From positions 11,475,501 through 11,539,500 of the forward strand of contig BSBM01000606.1 in the NCBI GenBank assembly GCA_027924585.1: a stretch of 64,000 nucleotides of DNA, in the 5' to 3' direction. Positions within the stretch are counted from its first letter, which is position 1. The number at the start of each line of letters is the position of its first letter. Source of the DNA: Larix kaempferi. Taxonomy: Eukaryota; Streptophyta; Pinopsida; Pinales; Pinaceae. Shown one piece after another: positions 59,123 to 64,000 of this stretch. Below the pieces are notes generated by a model, which was given only the letters and a program-made list of their open reading frames with translations, made no database searches and had not been told where the DNA came from. A program made the position numbers and the translations under genes.

Positions 59123-59650
59123 CTCAAATGGGATAGTATTTTAAGCACTATCAATGCCTAAGTGCTTCCCCTGAAATTCAAATGTAGATGTTCACAAAGG
59201 TTTGGTGAACATATCAGCCAATTGCTCCTTAGAGCCGCAAAACATCAAAGTAATCTCTCCATTATTGACTAACTCACGTATAAAGTGATAGTGTTCATGT
59301 CAATGTGTTTACTCTTTCTATGAAAGACATTATGTTTGGACAATTATATGGATGAACTATTGTCACAATAAATAGGTGTTCATTCTATTTCTTTGTGTCC
59401 CATATGCTTCAAAATTCTTCTTAGCCAAACTACGTGGCATGTTGCTGTAGTTGTTGCGACATATTCTACTTCTGTAAAAGACATACTAACAATGGGTTGT
59501 TTATGAGAGGTCCATGAAATCAAACTAGTACCAAAATGGAAAGCATAACGAGATGTACTTTTCCTATCATCAATACTGCATGCATAATCACTATTAGTGT
59601 ACCCTGTAAGACTACTTTCTAGTGAATGAGAGTACTAAAGTCCATAACCA
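59123..59650 (-). pseudogene. Copia element 3: RNase H
   Basis: Conceptual fragments match copia RNase H: an SCSIDDRKSTSRYAFHFGTS-like block near 59525-59585, EVEYVATTATATCHVVW-like text near 59440-59480, and a DNSSIQLSKHNVFHRKSK-like block near 59310-59350. Stops and frameshifts interrupt the frame. It would degrade RNA of the replication hybrid. Confidence 0.75.
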
Positions 59651-60780
59651 ATTGTTCCTGCAACATATCTCGGAATTGTTTTTCCAATAGGTCTAGTTGC
59701 AGTCAAATACATTAGACTGCCTACCAATCTTTTGTATATTGTAGAGTTTACTATTGGTTCATCATCATTCTTGCTTAAGTTGGTTCCTATAGCAATGGGA
59801 TTTTCTGTTGGTTTGCATTTATCCATTCTAAATCTCTGCACAATGTCTGTAGCATACTTATGCTGATAGATAAGATGTCATTTTTACTTTGGCCAACTTC
59901 CATACCAAGGAAGTACTTCATGAGACCAAGATCACTCATTTCAAACTCCTTTTTCATGGTTGTCTTAAATTCTTATAGCATCAGATTGTGAGTATAAATC
60001 ATATCATCAAAATAATGACATACAATCATCTTCTAGCATCAGATTCTGAGTATAAATCATATCATCAAAATAAAGACATACAATCAAAATGTTACATTGA
60101 TGATCTATTTTGACATACAGAGTGGGATCATTGTTGTTCGTGTTGAACCCAATGTTTGATGATGTAAGAATTGATTCTGATGTTCTAAGCTCATGGAGCT
60201 TGTTTTAGACCATCCAAGGCCTTTTTGAGCTTACATACCTTGTGTTCTTAACCTTTGACAACATAACCATGTGGCTGGTCTACATAGACTTCTTCTTCAA
60301 TTATGCCATTGAGAATGGTATATTTCACATCCATTTGATAAACAGGCCAATTTTTTTGAGCTTCTATTGCAAGACCAACTATGGTGTCCATCCTTGCGAC
60401 TTGAGCAAATATTTCATCATAGTCTACAACATATTATTGAGCAAATCCTTTTTCAACCAACCTTGCTTTGTGTTTTTCTATCTCTTCTTTTTCATTTAGT
60501 TTGGTCTTATAAACCCAATTTACTCCAATACTTTTTTTGTTTGATGGGAGATCAACAAGATCCTAAGACAGATTCCTTTCGATAGAATCAATTTCTTCAT
60601 TCATTTCTTGTACCAATTGTGCATCTTTTACTGCTTGATCAAATGATGTCGGCTGACAAGAAAATAGAGTATACTATAGTTGCTCAGAAATAACAAGAGT
60701 TTGCTCATATAACTCCCTTAAAATTTTGTTTTTTTGGTTCTGTGGTGGACTATTTGCTGGTGTTGCTTCTTCTTGTTGTT
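59635..60780 (-). pseudogene. Copia element 3: reverse transcriptase
   Basis: The C-terminal part (59841-59635) has MDKCKPTENPIAIGTNLSKN and YKRLVGSLMYLTATRP, a copia hallmark. Upstream, decayed frames give the palm box as YFDDMIY at about 60061-60072. A 58-bp duplication repeats that box at 60003-60014 and shifts the frame. The N-terminal part (60250-60600) is recognisable by an EEEVYVDQPHGYVV-like phrase. The enzyme is dead. Confidence 0.8.
59977..60092 (-). repeat. 58-bp tandem duplication spanning the RT catalytic box
   Basis: AGCATCAGATT(G/C)TGAGTATA at 59977 recurs at 60035, and both copies contain ATCATATCATCAAAATAA, the complement of the YFDD codons. Since 58 is not a multiple of three, the frame is lost. 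Confidence 0.92.
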
Positions 60781-60784
60781 GCTG

Positions 60785-61511
60785 CTATACCTCCAGTCTA
60801 GGAATTCTGAGTGGTTCTGGTGGTACTGGACTTTCTCTCTGCTGAATATCTGTTGTATCACTCAAGCATTTATGTTCAAGGAATTTAACATCTCTGCTCA
60901 CCACAAAATTTTTGGTGACACGATTATACAGCTTGACAGCCTTTTGTTGTTCACTAGAACCAATGAAGATACACCTTTCACTTTTCTTATCTAGCTTTTT
61001 CCTTAATTCATCAGGTATGTGTGCAAATGCCACACATCCAAATACTTGGAGATGTGAAACACTAAGTTTAGTTCCACTCTATCTATGCTTATTCAGGAAT
61101 CTTATCTTTAACATTTACTCAGAGAGATATGTTTAGTAAGTAAACTGAACATGCAACAACTTTGGACCAATAATCATTTGATAGCTTATTGTATGACAAC
61201 ATACTTCGGGCCATGTTCATGATGGTATGAATCTTTCGTTCAACAACTCCATTCTGCTGTGGAGTATATCTAGTAGTGAACTAGTGCTGGATGCCATGTT
61301 CTTTACAAAACTCTACAAAATCATGTGAGTCATACTCACCTCCACCATATGATATGAGTACTCTCATGGATTTACTTGTCTTCTTTTCAGTCAATGCTTT
61401 AAACTCTTTAAATTTGGAGAAGGCATCTGATTTGTGTCTAAGAAAGTAGATCCAAACTTTCCTGCTATAATCACCAGTAAAGGTCGGGAAATATAGACTA
61501 CCTCCTATGGT
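60785..61511 (-). pseudogene. Copia element 3: integrase core and C-terminus
   Basis: The segment 61033-60785 reads MAFAHIPDELRKKLDKKSER, CIFIGSSEQQKAVKLYNRVT and FVVSRDVKFLE, the copia integrase C-terminal region. The core at 61150-61511 shows decayed text such as NGVVERKIHTIMNMARSM-like and FSKFKEFKALTEKKTSKS-like peptides. Stops and frame breaks are frequent. Confidence 0.8.
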
Positions 61512-62141
61512 CTAGTTTTGCATGGGTCCACACAGGTCTGTGTGAACTAACTCAAGGTGTTCTTTGGCTCGAGATGTGGAAGTGGGGAAATTATCCATTT
61601 CGTGTTTCCATAAGATACAGTCTTCACAAGAACTAGATTGTTCATTCATAAATGGTAGCCCCTTAACCATGGATTTTTTTCGTAGATGACATAGACTCTG
61701 AAAGGGTAGATGACCATACCTACAGTGCCACAACCAGGTTTCATATTGAATTGAAACAGTAGGTGCATATGAATATGACAAGATAACACTTCTCAGACTA
61801 AGTGGAAATATTCTATTATTGGTCATTTTGACTTTGGATAAAATTCTTCTACCAAGCGCTTTATCATAGACAACACAATGTGAATCAATAAACGTGGCGT
61901 CATACTTGTTATGAATTAGTTTACCCACACTGATCAGATTGAATTTCAGATTAGGAGCATAGAATACATCATGTATTAAATTCTTTTCATTATGTTTAGT
62001 AAGAACACGAAAAATACCTTTTCCTTGGGCAAGAACAAGATAATGATCACAAAGATTGATTTTTGAATTAACAGATGGATCTAGATAAGAAAATAACAAT
62101 TTGTTACTTCTCATATATTTGATGCATCTACTATCTAGCAA
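61512..62141 (-). pseudogene. Copia element 3: protease and integrase zinc domain
   Basis: The open frame of 209 codons begins in the protease at LDSRCIKYMRSNKLLFSYLD; the usual LDSGCSNHM motif has Arg in place of Gly. It continues with IHDVFYAPNLKFNLISVGKL. The zinc domain is LWHCRYGHLPFQSLCHLRKK with SSCEDCILWKH (HHCC), and the frame ends in HLELVHTDLCGPMQ with the first catalytic Asp of integrase. Confidence 0.88.
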
Positions 62142-62757
62142 CTATACATCTGAATGATATTATTCTTCAATTGCTTGGCATGAGAGAAACATAACTTCTT
62201 ATGAGCTTTATTCAACATTGGAGACATAGGGTCAACCACTATTTTGATATGCTTGCTTCTTTCTATAGTCTCGTTCATGGTGGCCATACTTCTTGCAATA
62301 GTTCCATTATATGTTGGACCTATTTGTCCATCTCTTGCCTCTCCCTCTCTAGTTCTGAGAGTTATGAGAGTGATCACAGTGTTCTTAATATTCATGAGCA
62401 GTTCTATCCTATGTAGAATAATAAATTCTTCCTCTTCTGCCTCGTCGTCTGCTTCATCTTCCTCAAACTCTACTGAATGAAGCCTGATTGCTAAATGCAT
62501 TTGACAGAGACTCTTCTTATTGATTGAGTCAAGCTTCGTGGGACATAATGGACTATGTTAACTCTTCTAAGGTAAATTTGGACAGATCTTTAGATTCTTC
62601 TATAGTAGTAACAGCCATAGACAATTTCTTAGTGAGACATCTGAGGAGCTTTTGGACAACAACCTTTTGTTCCAAAGCCTCACTGTAGAGTTGGAATTGA
62701 GTTACAATACCCGAAACCCTAGTCATGAATTGATCTACAGTTTTAGTTTCCTTCATT
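62135..62757 (-). pseudogene. Copia element 3: gag, C-terminal part
   Basis: The frame 62756-62553 (MKETKTVDQFMTRVSGIVTQ, then VVVQKLLRCLTKKLSMAVTT and IEESKDLSKFTLEELT) is the standard helical region of copia gag. Downstream, other frames give acidic DEADDEAEEEE and the CCHC knuckle as CNYCKKYGHHERDY, with Tyr replacing the last Cys. About 90 residues of gag N-terminus are missing at the breakpoint. Confidence 0.85.
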
Positions 62758-62759
62758 TT

Positions 62760-63400
62760 TGTAATATCCCTCCTATTTGATCCCTATTATTATTTTGGTA
62801 AATGTAATTGTAATTGTGTAAGCGGCCCTGGTGAGGAGCTCAAGTCCAAGGCCCCACTACTGGTCCTTGAAACTAGTGTTATGTTCATAAGTGTTATTTT
62901 AAACTTAGGAGACTTCGAGATGACGCATCTAAAAGACGGAAACTAAATCCACAAGGGGGATATATAATTGGCTGGGAAACAAGGGTAGCTACTTAGTGGC
63001 TACTAGTTGATAATGAACTTCTAGTATAAATCTATCAAGTCATAAGTAGACATTGGTATATGTTCTTATATGCAAAATACCAATAAACACCATTAGTTTT
63101 CTAAGTGTTAGTTATTGGGCACTTATACTAATCCAAAGAGTAAAAATGCTCTTAATGGATAAAGAAGCATTAGTACACATATAGATCTATCTATATGTTG
63201 TAGAGTGTTATGTGTTGACCCTTTTATACAAACAAATACATCACTAAGATGCTATTGAAATAATACCTACGAAAGTATTATAAGTGCTAGCTAAACATCA
63301 TAATTATGGTATCTAGTACCAAGAAGTTTATTATTAAAGAATCATATCCTATCATAGTCACTATCATAAGAGGTTGAGAGGGAATATGTTTTTTTTTATG
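62760..63400 (+). mobile_element. Possible LTR start of an unidentified element
   Basis: TGTAATATCCCTCC at the exact end of copia gag homology looks like an LTR tip. A GATATATAATTGG and a TATAAATC motif follow. No partner, primer site or end is visible in the window, so this remains a guess. Confidence 0.3.
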
Positions 63401-63406
63401 AATAAT

Positions 63407-63505
63407 GAATTTGTATATATGTATATATGGAAATTATATATATATATATATGGCATCAATTAAAAGAAGTATTATAGGATTTTGTGAGATTGATAAAGGA
63501 AACAT

Positions 63506-63548
<43 letters not shown>

Positions 63549-63582
63549 TATATATATATATAGATATATATATAGATATATG
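63407..63582. repeat. (TA)n microsatellite with GATA interruptions
   Basis: Runs of TA, the longest about 40 bases at 63507-63546, alternate with AGATATATATA. Confidence 0.95.
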
Positions 63583-63665
63583 TTTTGGTACTATATGATT
63601 GAAATAATTATCCTAGCTATTCTATATGTGTATACATGCATCCTACTCCTACGAGACGGTGCTAG

Positions 63666-64000
63666 CACTAGAAAAAATCTTGGAATTATCGTCCCATTTA
63701 GCGTCCCTTTTTAGTGTAGCCTTTTTTATCATTGAGTGGTCGAAGTAGATGCTAAATGGGACGCATCATGGACAAAACTTAAAGGGTCTAAAATATTGTC
63801 TTTTTTTGCTTCCTAAATATCATCATTTCTGATGTCTAAAATAGCGCCCAGTTTTTAGCTTCCAGAATAGCGTCCAATTTTGCTTCATAAATGACATCGA
63901 GGTTTGCTTCCTAAATAACATATTATTTTGCTTCCTAGAGATCATCCTCTTTTACTTCTTAAATGACATCCCCATTAGAGCCCTATTTGCATCCTTAAAA
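63666..64000 (+). mobile_element. Start of a second CACTA-like element (cut by window edge)
   Basis: CACTAGAAAAAATCTTGG has the form of a CACTA terminal repeat. A 12-bp inverted pair GTCCCATTTAGC / GCTAAATGGGAC lies at 63691-63702 and 63751-63762. From 63805 a unit of about 27-32 bases based on GCTTCCTAAATGACATC recurs at least six times, as expected for subterminal repeats. The other end is outside the window. Confidence 0.5.

Larger units (their letters stand above)
58908..62759 (-). mobile_element. Copia element 3, truncated at its 5' end
   Basis: The 3' LTR (58908-59110), polypurine tract, RNase H, RT, integrase, protease and the C-terminal half of gag follow each other on the minus strand. 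Homology ends within gag at about 62757, where LTR-like sequence of something else begins. The 5' LTR and primer site are missing. It inserted into copy C (possible target GGATA at 58903-58907). It differs clearly from copia elements 1 and 2. Confidence 0.88.

Overview
This window looks like a piece of a large, repeat-rich seed-plant genome. I see no intact host gene, tRNA or rRNA; almost every recognisable coding stretch is a decayed transposable element. The evidence for a plant is the Ty1/copia elements primed by initiator tRNA-Met, a Tat-like Ty3/gypsy element with a tRNA-Asp-like primer site, a CACTA (En/Spm) element with an interrupted TNP2-type transposase, and AT-rich spacers with plant-style TATA boxes. 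A gymnosperm or another giant genome would fit, but the species cannot be named from sequence alone.

Layout. (1) 1-5640, minus strand: gag, protease, an extra RNase H, reverse transcriptase (RT), classical RNase H and the start of integrase of a Tat-like Ty3/gypsy element. Its RT is split by a 0.55 kb foldback element. Its primer site and long terminal repeat (LTR) lie at 5621-6.7 kb. (2) 6.73-10.02 kb, minus strand: a broken, unrecognised gene rich in coiled coil, with its own TATA box; 10.3-13.65 kb holds nothing I recognise. (3) 13650-27580, minus strand: copia element 1, interrupted at 16397-23583 by an opposite-strand relative, copia element 2 (5-bp target duplication TACAT). Both carry tandem-repeat arrays between pol and the polypurine tract. 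(4) 27.98-58.9 kb: three head-to-tail, diverged copies (A, B, C) of a noncoding unit, estimated at 6-7 kb when complete. Copy B is split by a 16.3 kb Ty3/gypsy chromovirus-like element (37099-53436, TSD TTTTT). That element holds an 11.4 kb CACTA transposon (38480-49866, TSD GAA) in its RNase H and a 1.65 kb solo LTR (50657-52310, TSD ACTAT) in its integrase. (5) 58908-62759, minus strand: a third, truncated copia element of another family, inserted in copy C. (6) 62760-64000: an LTR-like start, a (TA)n microsatellite, and the start of a second CACTA-like end at 63666.

No pathway is encoded. The interest is in the nested history, where four insertions have readable target duplications, and in element structure: an RNase H between protease and RT, palindromic CACTA subterminal repeats, parallel 3' minisatellites in two nested copia relatives, an unidentified coiled-coil gene, and the noncoding triplication with a conserved promoter-like core. 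Most coding breaks are in-frame stops, many of a kind that CGA-to-TGA change would produce, which fits methylated, silenced DNA.
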